Source: Lactonifactor longoviformis DSM 17459 (GTDB lineage: Bacteria; Bacillota; Clostridia; Lachnospirales; Lachnospiraceae). From it: 64,000 bases of DNA. Below the pieces are notes generated by a model that did no database searches, was not told the origin of the DNA, and saw only the letters and a list, made by a program, of their open reading frames with translations. The DNA lies in the NCBI RefSeq assembly GCF_900129135.1, contig NZ_FQVI01000001.1, positions 67,538-131,537 of the forward strand, written 5' to 3'. The translations under genes and the position numbers were made by a program. Of the stretch, positions 56,921 to 64,000 are shown piece after piece (within the stretch, counting starts at the first letter, position 1; each line of letters begins with the position of its first letter).

Positions 56921-57583
56921 ATGAATACCACAGCAACAGCACTTTTTCAAAACATATCCGATCCGGACTGCAAAAAAATGTTCGCCTGTATGAAGTCCTA
57001 TACGGCCGCCTTTCACTCAGGGGACATAATTTACACCTATGGAGGGAGCCAGCAGTCTGTGGGAATCATTCTTCAGGGAAAAGTCTCTGTGGTCCGCTAT
57101 GAATACAGCGGAAGCCGGACAATTCTGGAAGAATTGGCTCCCGGAGATATCTTCGGGGAAGCTCTTGCTTTTTATCTCCCGGAATATGCCTGCATTACTG
57201 CTCTCTGTCAGAAAGACTGCCGGATTCTCTTTCTTGATTATGACCACCTGATTCAAAACTGTGCAAAAGTATGCCCCTGCCATACACAACTGATACGGAA
57301 TATGCTCCGCCTGTTATCGGAAAAATCACGTCTCCTCAGTGAACGGATCGAAGTTCTGAGCCAGCGTTCTATCCGAGGAAAGCTTCTGTGCTTTTTCCGC
57401 CAGCAGTCCGCCAAATACCAGAGCACTGCTTTTACCCTCCCCTTTTCCATGATAGACTTTGCAGATTTTTTGTCTGTAAACCGAAGTGCCATGGTAAGAG
57501 AAATCAAAAAAATGAAAGAGGAAGGCATACTAGAGATAGAAAAGCGTCGGATTACACTCCTGTCAGACCCGCAAACTGCGTAA
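56921..57583 (+). CDS. Crp/Fnr family transcriptional regulator
   Basis: 220 residues, ATG with AGGAGG upstream. N-terminal cupin effector domain (SGDIIYTYGGSQQSVGIILQ, LAPGDIFGEALAF), dimer helix, and C-terminal HTH (FADFLSVNRSAMVREIKKMK). Cys-rich (Cys at CMKSY, ACITALC, KDCR, CAKVCPC), so redox or Fe-S sensing is possible. Diverges from rubredoxin-fprA, which makes oxygen/NO defence its likely target. Its 3' end overlaps feoB by 32 bases on the other strand. Confidence 0.93.
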   Translation: MNTTATALFQNISDPDCKKMFACMKSYTAAFHSGDIIYTYGGSQQSVGIILQGKVSVVRYEYSGSRTILEELAPGDIFGEALAFYLPEYACITALCQKDCRILFLDYDHLIQNCAKVCPCHTQLIRNMLRLLSEKSRLLSERIEVLSQRSIRGKLLCFFRQQSAKYQSTAFTLPFSMIDFADFLSVNRSAMVREIKKMKEEGILEIEKRRITLLSDPQTA

Positions 57584-59672
57584 ACAAAAAGCACACTAGG
57601 ATCCCTGCCGCCGCAGGTATCAGGATAGCAGCCCCGGTCCACCGCAGACTTTTTGTTTCTTTATATATTGTCATGCAGGTAGTAGAACAGGGCCAGTGGA
57701 GCAGAGAAAAAAGCATGGTACTGACAGCGGTTATCCAGGTCCATCCATGCTCTGTCAGCAGACTTTTCAGAACGGTCAGATCTTCCATATCAACGAGGGT
57801 CCCCTGTGCCAGATAGGTCATTATAATAATAGGCATTACAATTTCATTAGCCGGAAGCCCCAGAATAAATGCCATCAGGATTACCCCGTCCATCCCCAGC
57901 ATCTTCCCAAAGGGATCCAGAAAATCCGTACAGTAGTACAACAGAGACTGTCCGGACACCTCTGCATTCGCCAATACCCAAATCAGAACTCCTGCGGGTG
58001 CAGCAAAAAGGACTGCCCTCCCCAGCACAAACAGCGTTTTATCAAATATAGAACGGACGATAACCTTTCCAATCTGTGGTCTCCGGTAAGGAGGCAGCTC
58101 CAGCGCAAAAGAAGACGGAATTCCTTTTAATATGGTTTTTGATAAGAGTCTGGAAACCAGCAGCGTCATAAAGATTCCCAGCAGAATCATCCCGGCAAGC
58201 AGACATGCGGACAGAAAAGAGCTTCCAATCCCGTAGCTTCCCCCCACAAAAAACATGGAGATAATAGCAATCATCACAGGCAGTCTTCCGTTACACGGTA
58301 CGAAATTATTTGTCAAAATCGCGATCAGGCGTTCCCTGGGCGAATCGATAATTCTGCACCCCACGACTCCTGCGGCATTGCACCCAAAACCCATACACAT
58401 TGTCAGGGCCTGCTTTCCGCACGCACAGCATTTCTTAAAGCACCGATCCAGATTAAAGGCGACCCGGGGAAGATATCCAAAATCCTCCATCAGTGTAAAA
58501 AGCGGAAAGAAAATTGCCATGGGGGGCAGCATCACTGATATGACCCAGGTAACTACCTGGTACACTCCCTGCACAAGTATACCCGACAGAAGCGAAGGCG
58601 CACCGGCATGCTCAAGCAGATGCAAAAGCTTCTCTCCTGCTTCCGTAAACCCTGTGCTGAGAAGACGGGAGGGATAATTAGCGCCGGAAATGGTAAGCCA
58701 GAAAATCCCCAAAAGTACCAAAAACATAATTGGAAATCCGGTTGCCTTGCTGGTAAATAGCCAATCCAGCTTCCGGTCTCTCCCTGCATACGAGGAACCG
58801 CTGTACCGGACCGTTTTTCCTGCAATCTCTTCTGCCTTCCGTACAAACACTGCCGCCATATCATCCTGCAGCTGTTTTACAGTAATCCCCTGTTCTTCCA
58901 GTTCTCCCAGGCATTCTTCCCGGGCTCGGGAGAATACTTCTTCCTCCTCCCCGGAGAGGCAGAAATACTTCTTCACAGAATCCATTAAACTTTCGTCCCC
59001 ATCCAGCAGTCTGGCACAAAGCCACCGTCTCTTTCGCTTCAGGGAGCAGATATCCACACCGTTTTCTTTGTCCGAACCTGTTATCAACCCACATGCCGCC
59101 GTTTCCAGCTTTTCCACGCACTTTTCCACATACTCCGGGTATCTCAGGACTGTCCGCTCCTGTTCCTCTTCTGTCAGCATTTTGCCAAGCAGTTCAACCA
59201 TATGCGAAAGGCCTTTGTTGGATCTGGCTGTTACCGGTACGACCGGAACCTCCAAAAGCTCCTCCAAAAGGGAAAAGTTAATGGTGATCCCCTTTTTCCC
59301 GGCCTCATCCATTAGATTGACACAGACCATCACTCTGGGACATATCTCGGTAATCTGCAGAACCAGGTTCAGGTTTCGCTCCAGGCAGGTAGCATCGCAC
59401 ACTACCACAACTCCATCCGGCTCCTCAAAACAGATGAAGTCCCTGGCAACCTCCTCTTCCTGGGAATGGGCCATAAGAGAATAACAACCTGGAATATCCA
59501 CAAGCAGCCCTTCTCCCCCGTTCAACGAAAATGTTCCTCTTGCATTCACCACTGTTTTTCCAGGCCAGTTTCCTGTGTGCTGTTTTAATCCGGTAAGCTG
59601 GTTAAACACGGTACTTTTCCCTACATTCGGATTTCCCGCAAGCCCAATCTTCCATCTGTTCTCAGCACTCAT
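57552..59672 (-). CDS. feoB: Ferrous iron transporter FeoB
   Basis: 706 residues. N-terminal G domain (GNPNVGKSTVFNQ, WPGKTV, DIPGCYSL, NLMDEA), helical spacer, then membrane domain with PCNGRLPVMIAI and gate motifs (LPANEIVMP, CSTTCMTIYKE). Imports Fe2+. Overlaps feoA by 11 bases. Usual length for FeoB. Confidence 0.98.
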   Translation of the reverse strand: MSAENRWKIGLAGNPNVGKSTVFNQLTGLKQHTGNWPGKTVVNARGTFSLNGGEGLLVDIPGCYSLMAHSQEEEVARDFICFEEPDGVVVVCDATCLERNLNLVLQITEICPRVMVCVNLMDEAGKKGITINFSLLEELLEVPVVPVTARSNKGLSHMVELLGKMLTEEEQERTVLRYPEYVEKCVEKLETAACGLITGSDKENGVDICSLKRKRRWLCARLLDGDESLMDSVKKYFCLSGEEEEVFSRAREECLGELEEQGITVKQLQDDMAAVFVRKAEEIAGKTVRYSGSSYAGRDRKLDWLFTSKATGFPIMFLVLLGIFWLTISGANYPSRLLSTGFTEAGEKLLHLLEHAGAPSLLSGILVQGVYQVVTWVISVMLPPMAIFFPLFTLMEDFGYLPRVAFNLDRCFKKCCACGKQALTMCMGFGCNAAGVVGCRIIDSPRERLIAILTNNFVPCNGRLPVMIAIISMFFVGGSYGIGSSFLSACLLAGMILLGIFMTLLVSRLLSKTILKGIPSSFALELPPYRRPQIGKVIVRSIFDKTLFVLGRAVLFAAPAGVLIWVLANAEVSGQSLLYYCTDFLDPFGKMLGMDGVILMAFILGLPANEIVMPIIIMTYLAQGTLVDMEDLTVLKSLLTEHGWTWITAVSTMLFSLLHWPCSTTCMTIYKETKSLRWTGAAILIPAAAGILVCFLFTQFAGLTGV

Positions 59673-59904
59673 AGCTTCTTACCAGTACACAGTTGGAATC
59701 TTCTTTTCTAAGGGCAATCACTGCACCTCTCACCAGATAAGCGGCCGGATCCCCCAGAGGACTGATTCCCACACACTCCACACAGGTTCCCTGAATCAGC
59801 CCCATATCCTGAAGCCTCCTGCGTAATCTGTCCTCTGAGTGCATCTCACAGACAATACCAGTCTCTCCACGTTCCATCCTATCTAATGGCTTTAACCCTG
59901 TCAT
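59662..59904 (-). CDS. feoA: Ferrous iron transport protein FeoA
   Basis: 80 residues from ATG 59904 (MTGLKPLDRM), preceded by AAAGGGGACG. SH3-like FeoA fold (GETGIVCEMHS, RRLQDMGLIQGT, AAYLVRGAVIALRKED). Supports FeoB. Divergent from the DtxR-type regulator gene. Confidence 0.95.
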   Translation of the reverse strand: MTGLKPLDRMERGETGIVCEMHSEDRLRRRLQDMGLIQGTCVECVGISPLGDPAAYLVRGAVIALRKEDSNCVLVRSYEC

Positions 59905-60002
59905 ACATTCGTCCCCTTTCACATACATTTAGTATTATGCAACAATGTTTCCATATCCTAATATATGTTTCTACCTACATTTTTGTTACAGGGAGGCACA
60001 TC

Positions 60003-60431
60003 ATGGACAAGTCAAATGATTTCTTTACGCTGAAAGGGTATGCACGCATGGAAAAAAGCCAGATTACTTCGGCAATGGAGGATTATCTGGAAATGATTTA
60101 CCGTATGCATCAGGAAAAAAGGGACTTAAGGATCACAGCCCTGGCTGAGGCCCTGAATGTCAAGCCTTCCTCTGCCTCCAGAATGGTAACGAATCTGGCA
60201 CGCCAGGAGCTTGTGAGCTTTGAGAAGTACGGCATCATATCCCTGACAGAAAAAGGCGCCAGTCTTGGCGGGTATCTTCTCTTCCGCCATGAGATTCTAC
60301 ACCGCTTCTTCTGCTATCTTAACCATTCCTCCTGCGAATTGGAGCAGGTTGAAAAGGTAGAACACTTTATTGACAGTCAAACCATATGGAATATGAAGCT
60401 TTTTTTGGAAAAACACCAAAATGAGCATTAA
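60003..60431 (+). CDS. DtxR/MntR family metal-dependent regulator
   Basis: 142 residues from ATG 60003 (MDKSNDFFTL), with GGGAGG 6 bases upstream. HTH (SAMEDYLEMIYRM, LAEALNVKPSSASRMV, LTEKGASLGGYLLFRHEIL) and dimerisation/metal-binding domain; no SH3 tail. Divergent from feoAB, so it is likely the local Fe(II) or Mn(II) repressor. Its site was not found beside feoA, but the paired palindromes at 40.7 kb are a candidate. Confidence 0.94.
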   Translation: MDKSNDFFTLKGYARMEKSQITSAMEDYLEMIYRMHQEKRDLRITALAEALNVKPSSASRMVTNLARQELVSFEKYGIISLTEKGASLGGYLLFRHEILHRFFCYLNHSSCELEQVEKVEHFIDSQTIWNMKLFLEKHQNEH

Positions 60432-60462
60432 AAAGAGGCCATCTTCTCCCGGGAAAATGGCC
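60430..60462 (-). terminator. Terminator of the HPr-like gene
   Basis: GGCCATTTTCCCGGGAGAAG then ATGGCCTCTTTTT on the minus strand; also lies just past the convergent DtxR-type stop. Confidence 0.82.
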
Positions 60463-60483
60463 CGCATGCTTTGCAGCGCTGAA

Positions 60484-60741
60484 TTAGAAGGTCTGCTCTA
60501 CAAATTTCTTCACCTTCTCCAGTTCAGCCTCATCACAGTCGTCTTCCAGTGTTATGGTTATCACATCACCCTTTTTCACATTTAATGTCATCAGAGCCAC
60601 CAATTGGTCGGCGCTTACTGTATTCCCATCCTTTGTAATGGTGACAGCCGTATCCATTCCTTTTACTAATTCAACCAAAAGACCTACCGGCCTTGCATGG
60701 AATCCCAATTCATCACTGATTTTATATTGAAATTCTGTCAT
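60484..60741 (-). CDS. HPr family phosphocarrier protein lacking Ser46
   Basis: 85 residues from ATG 60741 (MTEFQYKISD). The active His15 is present in GFHARPVG. At position 46 the regulatory Ser is Gln (VSADQLVALMTL), and the KSIMGVMS region is replaced. So transfer of phosphate via His15 is possible but HPr-kinase control through Ser46 is not. May be a second HPr-like protein. Confidence 0.93.
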   Translation of the reverse strand: MTEFQYKISDELGFHARPVGLLVELVKGMDTAVTITKDGNTVSADQLVALMTLNVKKGDVITITLEDDCDEAELEKVKKFVEQTF

Positions 60742-60964
60742 GTTCCTTCTCCTCTCCAATCGTTCCTATGGATAGTAATTGCTTCCTTTGTTCCCCAAAC
60801 TGACTTCTCCCAAGTAACCTATATTATACCATTACATAGGATTCATTGACAATCATCTTTTTCAATACAATTTTTGTTGCACCTTTTTAACTTCTCTTTT
60901 ATACTGGAGACAGAATATTATATCTGCTGTACTATTATAAATTAAAAGTTATATGAGGGTTGCT

Positions 60965-61900
60965 ATGTTCAAAGGAATGGAATACGTATACGAAGTTTAT
61001 AAGGAAAAAAGCTTTTCCAAGGCAGCTGCCAATCTGTACATCTCCCAGCCATCTCTGAGTGCAACAATTAAAAAAATAGAGGAGCGCGTGGGCACCCCCC
61101 TATTTGACCGAAGCACCAATCCTATTCAGCTTACAGACTGCGGGAAAGAATATGTAAAATGCATGGAGAAGATCTTGGATATAGAAAACGGTTTTGAAAA
61201 CTACCTGAATCATATGAATGAATTGAAAACCGGCAGACTTTCCATCGGAGGCAGTAATTTTTTCACCTCTTTTGTGCTCCCTCCCATAGTCTCCAGATAC
61301 ATGCAGAAGTATCCTTTCATTCAAATCAGTCTCATTGAGGCCAACACCTCCCAGTTAGAACAGCAGCTGATATCTGGGGCACTGGATCTTGTCATTGACA
61401 ATTATGCTTTTCATGAATCCATCTACACCCGTCACTTCCTGTGCAGAGAACAGCTTCTTCTGGCGGTCCCCAGACATTTTGCATCCAACAAATCTTTCAT
61501 AAACTGCAGGCTCTCCAAAGAAGACATTGTGTCCGAAAAACACCATCTGGAGTCAACCCCCTGCGTCCCCCTGGAAGCATTCCGGGAGGACCCCTTCATC
61601 CTTCTGCGCTCAGGCAACGATACCCGGGAACGGGCCGATAAAATCTGCAGCAGCCACGGCTTCCGTCCAAGAGTAATACTAAAGCTGGACCAGCAGCTGT
61701 CGGCATACAATGTTGCCTGTTATGGAATGGGGATAGCCTTCGTAAGCGATACCCTGATCCGGCACAGCAGGCCCGACGAGAATATTATATTCTATAAGCT
61801 ACAGGATCCTGAGACTGTGAGGAATGTTTACTTTTATCATAAGCAGAGCCGGTATGTAACCAGGGCAATGGAGGAGTTTTTAAAGGTCGCATGTCTTTAG
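60965..61900 (+). CDS. LysR family transcriptional regulator
   Basis: 311 residues from ATG 60965 (MFKGMEYVYE), with GAGGG 6 bases upstream; an earlier ATG at 60953 is possible. Winged HTH (SFSKAAANLYISQPSLSATI) then a periplasmic-binding-like effector domain. Stops at 61900, the base before the convergent symporter's stop. Target and ligand unknown; the symporter and MFS genes are candidates. Confidence 0.93.
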   Translation: MFKGMEYVYEVYKEKSFSKAAANLYISQPSLSATIKKIEERVGTPLFDRSTNPIQLTDCGKEYVKCMEKILDIENGFENYLNHMNELKTGRLSIGGSNFFTSFVLPPIVSRYMQKYPFIQISLIEANTSQLEQQLISGALDLVIDNYAFHESIYTRHFLCREQLLLAVPRHFASNKSFINCRLSKEDIVSEKHHLESTPCVPLEAFREDPFILLRSGNDTRERADKICSSHGFRPRVILKLDQQLSAYNVACYGMGIAFVSDTLIRHSRPDENIIFYKLQDPETVRNVYFYHKQSRYVTRAMEEFLKVACL

Positions 61901-63319
61901 CTATTCCAGGAATATTGTCTCCCGCCGATCCACTGCGGATCCAACAATCAGCAATGCCAGCGACATAAGGCTCCCCACAATTACTTCCGGAACTCCAAAG
62001 GGATTACCCAGTACAGATTTCCACAGTACCGACGATAAAAATCCGCCGATCATCCCCATGGTAATTCCAAGCTTCTTTGCCCGTTTGGACAAGAGTGCTG
62101 CCATGGCAGGGATTGCTATGGCTGAGGCGAAGTAAGACATTGATAAAACCAGTGACTCCAGAATATTCTCCATTCTCAAAGCAAATACCAGGGCAAGAAG
62201 TCCTATTACAACCACCGAATATCTGGACAGCTTCAGCTGGGTCTCCTGTTTTACTCCCGGATGGATTGCCAGAAGCAAGTCGGTGCACAGCGTCTGGGAA
62301 GCCAGAAGCAGATAACTGTCAATGGTAGACATTACAATGGCAATCAGGGATGTAATCACCAAAGCGTACAGAATAGGCGGAAAAGATTCTTTTACCATCA
62401 GGGGAATCAGCATTTCATGGGAGATTCCTTTTGGAAAGGACGGATAGAGAATCAATGCACACACACCTATAATGGTCACAGCAAAGCTGTAGAACAGGAT
62501 GATTACATTACCTCCAATCGCTCCCTTGCTGGCCACCTTAGAAGATGAGGAAGCAAAGGAACGCTGCCAATAGGGAGGTCCAGCCAAAAAATATAGCAAA
62601 TATACAACCGTATAGGATGCAATGGATTTGTCAAATTTCAATTCGAAATAATGTTCCGGAAGGCTGGCCGCCAGATTGGTCAGCCCTCCTACTTTACTCA
62701 ATGCTGCTGCCGGCAGAATTACCCCGATGACTACGATGAGCAGTATTCCCTGAAGGGTATCTGTATAGGCAACCCCGTAAAATCCGGACAGGGTAGTGTA
62801 GGCGATAACAATTACAGTGGTGACGATAAGAGCTGTCTGATAGGATATCTCCCAGTCATCTGCCATAACCATCTGAAGGATTTTTGAAGAGGCAACCATC
62901 TGGGTTCCTGCGGTCCCGATAACCGTCCAGCCAATAATGGCTGAGGCTATCAGGGCTGGCAGGCGGCCAAATCTTTTGGTAATCAGATCCGGTATGGACA
63001 GAATATGATACTTCTGCCCTATTTTCTGAATGCGCCCGGCAAACAGACAGAATACCGCAAAAGCAATTACCGTCGCAAATGTAGGCAGAATCGCAGAGAT
63101 TCCAATCTCATATGCCAGACCTGATTTTCCCAGGGTAGAAGACGCACCAATCCAGGTAGCCGCAAAGGTCAGCATAATCACAGGCCATGGAAGATTCCTC
63201 TGTCCAAGATAGTAACCCTCCAGATTTTTTGATTTTTTCTGCAGTACAATACTGATGGCAGCAGTGGCTGCAAAATAGATTATTAATACCGTAAGTACAA
63301 GAACCATAAATTGTATCAC
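61901..63319 (-). CDS. Sodium:solute symporter family protein
   Basis: 472 residues, about thirteen helices. SSS pattern GYYLGQRNLPWPVIMLT, SGFYGVAYTDTLQG and STIDSYLLLASQTL. Na+-coupled import of an unknown solute. Follows the MFS gene by 46 bases on the same strand, and converges exactly on the LysR stop. Confidence 0.93.
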   Translation of the reverse strand: MIQFMVLVLTVLIIYFAATAAISIVLQKKSKNLEGYYLGQRNLPWPVIMLTFAATWIGASSTLGKSGLAYEIGISAILPTFATVIAFAVFCLFAGRIQKIGQKYHILSIPDLITKRFGRLPALIASAIIGWTVIGTAGTQMVASSKILQMVMADDWEISYQTALIVTTVIVIAYTTLSGFYGVAYTDTLQGILLIVVIGVILPAAALSKVGGLTNLAASLPEHYFELKFDKSIASYTVVYLLYFLAGPPYWQRSFASSSSKVASKGAIGGNVIILFYSFAVTIIGVCALILYPSFPKGISHEMLIPLMVKESFPPILYALVITSLIAIVMSTIDSYLLLASQTLCTDLLLAIHPGVKQETQLKLSRYSVVVIGLLALVFALRMENILESLVLSMSYFASAIAIPAMAALLSKRAKKLGITMGMIGGFLSSVLWKSVLGNPFGVPEVIVGSLMSLALLIVGSAVDRRETIFLE

Positions 63320-63364
63320 CTGACCTTTTGTAAGAATATTTCGTTTGCGTATTTCAGTACGGAT

Positions 63365-64000
63365 TTATGCTTTTATGTTCTTCTTTCCCATCCGGTTTAT
63401 AATAAGTGCAAATACAATACCCAACACAGCGAAGAGGATAATCGCTCCGAATACGAACTTAAATCCTGCAGCTCCCGGATTGCTGTCAATCAGTTTGCCG
63501 AGTATCAGATTCATATATGCGTCCGGCAGGAAACCGATGGCACAGATAATACCCGTTGCAGTTCCGGTAAATTCTTTTGGAACCCCGGCCTCCCCCATAG
63601 TTGCAAAGTAAATTCCACGGATTGCATACATAACCGTCGCAAATGCGATCACTGTCACAATGGCAGGTATCAGCATACTTGATTTTCCCGGAATAACCAG
63701 GAGGAGTGCTGCAAAAACAATCTCTACTACAAATAATCCCATAACCATTTTAGAATAAGAGCTGGTTTTGTCTGCGATTTTACCCATAATAGGCGCGCTG
63801 AATATACCAATTCCGTAGCTTCGGATGGTAGCCACGATCCCGGCTGTAACGGTGGTCATTCCGAATATAGTTGTCAGGTATGTAGTTGTATATTCTGATG
63901 CAACCTGGGCGCTGTAAGCACACATTACAAGGAGAGCCACAATCCAGATCCCCGGGATCTTTAACACTTTGACATAGTCGGCAAAGGTTGCAGATGTGCG
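63365..64000 (-). CDS. MFS transporter, 5' part outside window
   Basis: Open from the right edge to the stop at 63365 (about 211 residues of the C-terminal half). Helices begin KIPGIWIVALLVMCAYSAQV and include RGIYFATMGEAGVPKEFTGT. Pattern fits the organophosphate/sugar-acid or nitrate-like MFS types, but the substrate cannot be named. Probably precedes the SSS symporter in one transcript. Confidence 0.85.
   Translation of the reverse strand, partial: RTSATFADYVKVLKIPGIWIVALLVMCAYSAQVASEYTTTYLTTIFGMTTVTAGIVATIRSYGIGIFSAPIMGKIADKTSSYSKMVMGLFVVEIVFAALLLVIPGKSSMLIPAIVTVIAFATVMYAIRGIYFATMGEAGVPKEFTGTATGIICAIGFLPDAYMNLILGKLIDSNPGAAGFKFVFGAIILFAVLGIVFALIINRMGKKNIKA

Overview
The window reads as a chromosomal segment of an anaerobic, low-to-moderate GC Gram-positive of the Clostridia, most likely family Lachnospiraceae. 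Supporting signs are pyruvate:ferredoxin oxidoreductase, an FprA flavodiiron protein with a rubredoxin, DUF3793/DUF2325/flavodoxin and DUF5688 genes, a stand-alone AICAR transformylase behind a ZTP riboswitch, strong AGGAGG ribosome-binding sites, and surface proteins with choline-binding-type (CW_binding_1) repeats. I see no transposase, integrase, phage module or CRISPR array.

Region 1 (1-11.9 kb, all minus strand) is the accessory and most interesting part. Two large secreted, wall-binding proteins each lie behind their own cobalamin riboswitch. One (off the left edge) has an alpha/alpha-toroid domain of the squalene-cyclase/prenyltransferase type. The other starts with a DUF4430 domain. 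These are the bacterial relatives of the alpha and beta domains of intrinsic factor and transcobalamin. Two uncharacterised membrane-anchored proteins are interleaved. I infer a two-protein cobamide-capture system on the cell wall.

Region 2 (12-31 kb) is mostly core: PFOR with an Rrf2 regulator, DEAD-box helicase, Nudix hydrolase, AEC permease, ABC-F protein, MetA, an operon TetR-rluF-ligA-cls, and a wall-bound polysaccharide deacetylase. Two intergenic spaces (19.3 and 29.1-29.9 kb) contain related, mosaic, long palindromic elements with no good coding content.

Region 3 (31-45 kb) has tRNA-Arg(CCG), a DUF5688 gene, a tight operon citrate synthase-patatin-EamA-yqeG-aroK-efp, a ZIP transporter, bioY under a BirA operator, an iron-type flavodoxin/DUF3793 cluster with two matching palindromes, and a Zn/Cd P-type ATPase with a His-rich tandem-repeat tail plus its ArsR regulator and operator.

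Region 4 (44-64 kb) holds the ZTP-riboswitch AICAR transformylase, an ABC exporter pair, dapA, gdhA, a second ABC-F protein, ispF, recQ, fprA, rubredoxin, a Crp/Fnr regulator, feoAB with a DtxR-type regulator, an HPr-like protein with Gln at position 46, a LysR regulator convergent with a sodium/solute symporter, and the 3' part of an MFS transporter that leaves the window on the right. Several genes link up functionally: Fe uptake (feoAB) and Fe-sparing flavodoxin, Fe-S/oxygen defence (PFOR-Rrf2, FprA-rubredoxin-Crp), and B12 and biotin scavenging.
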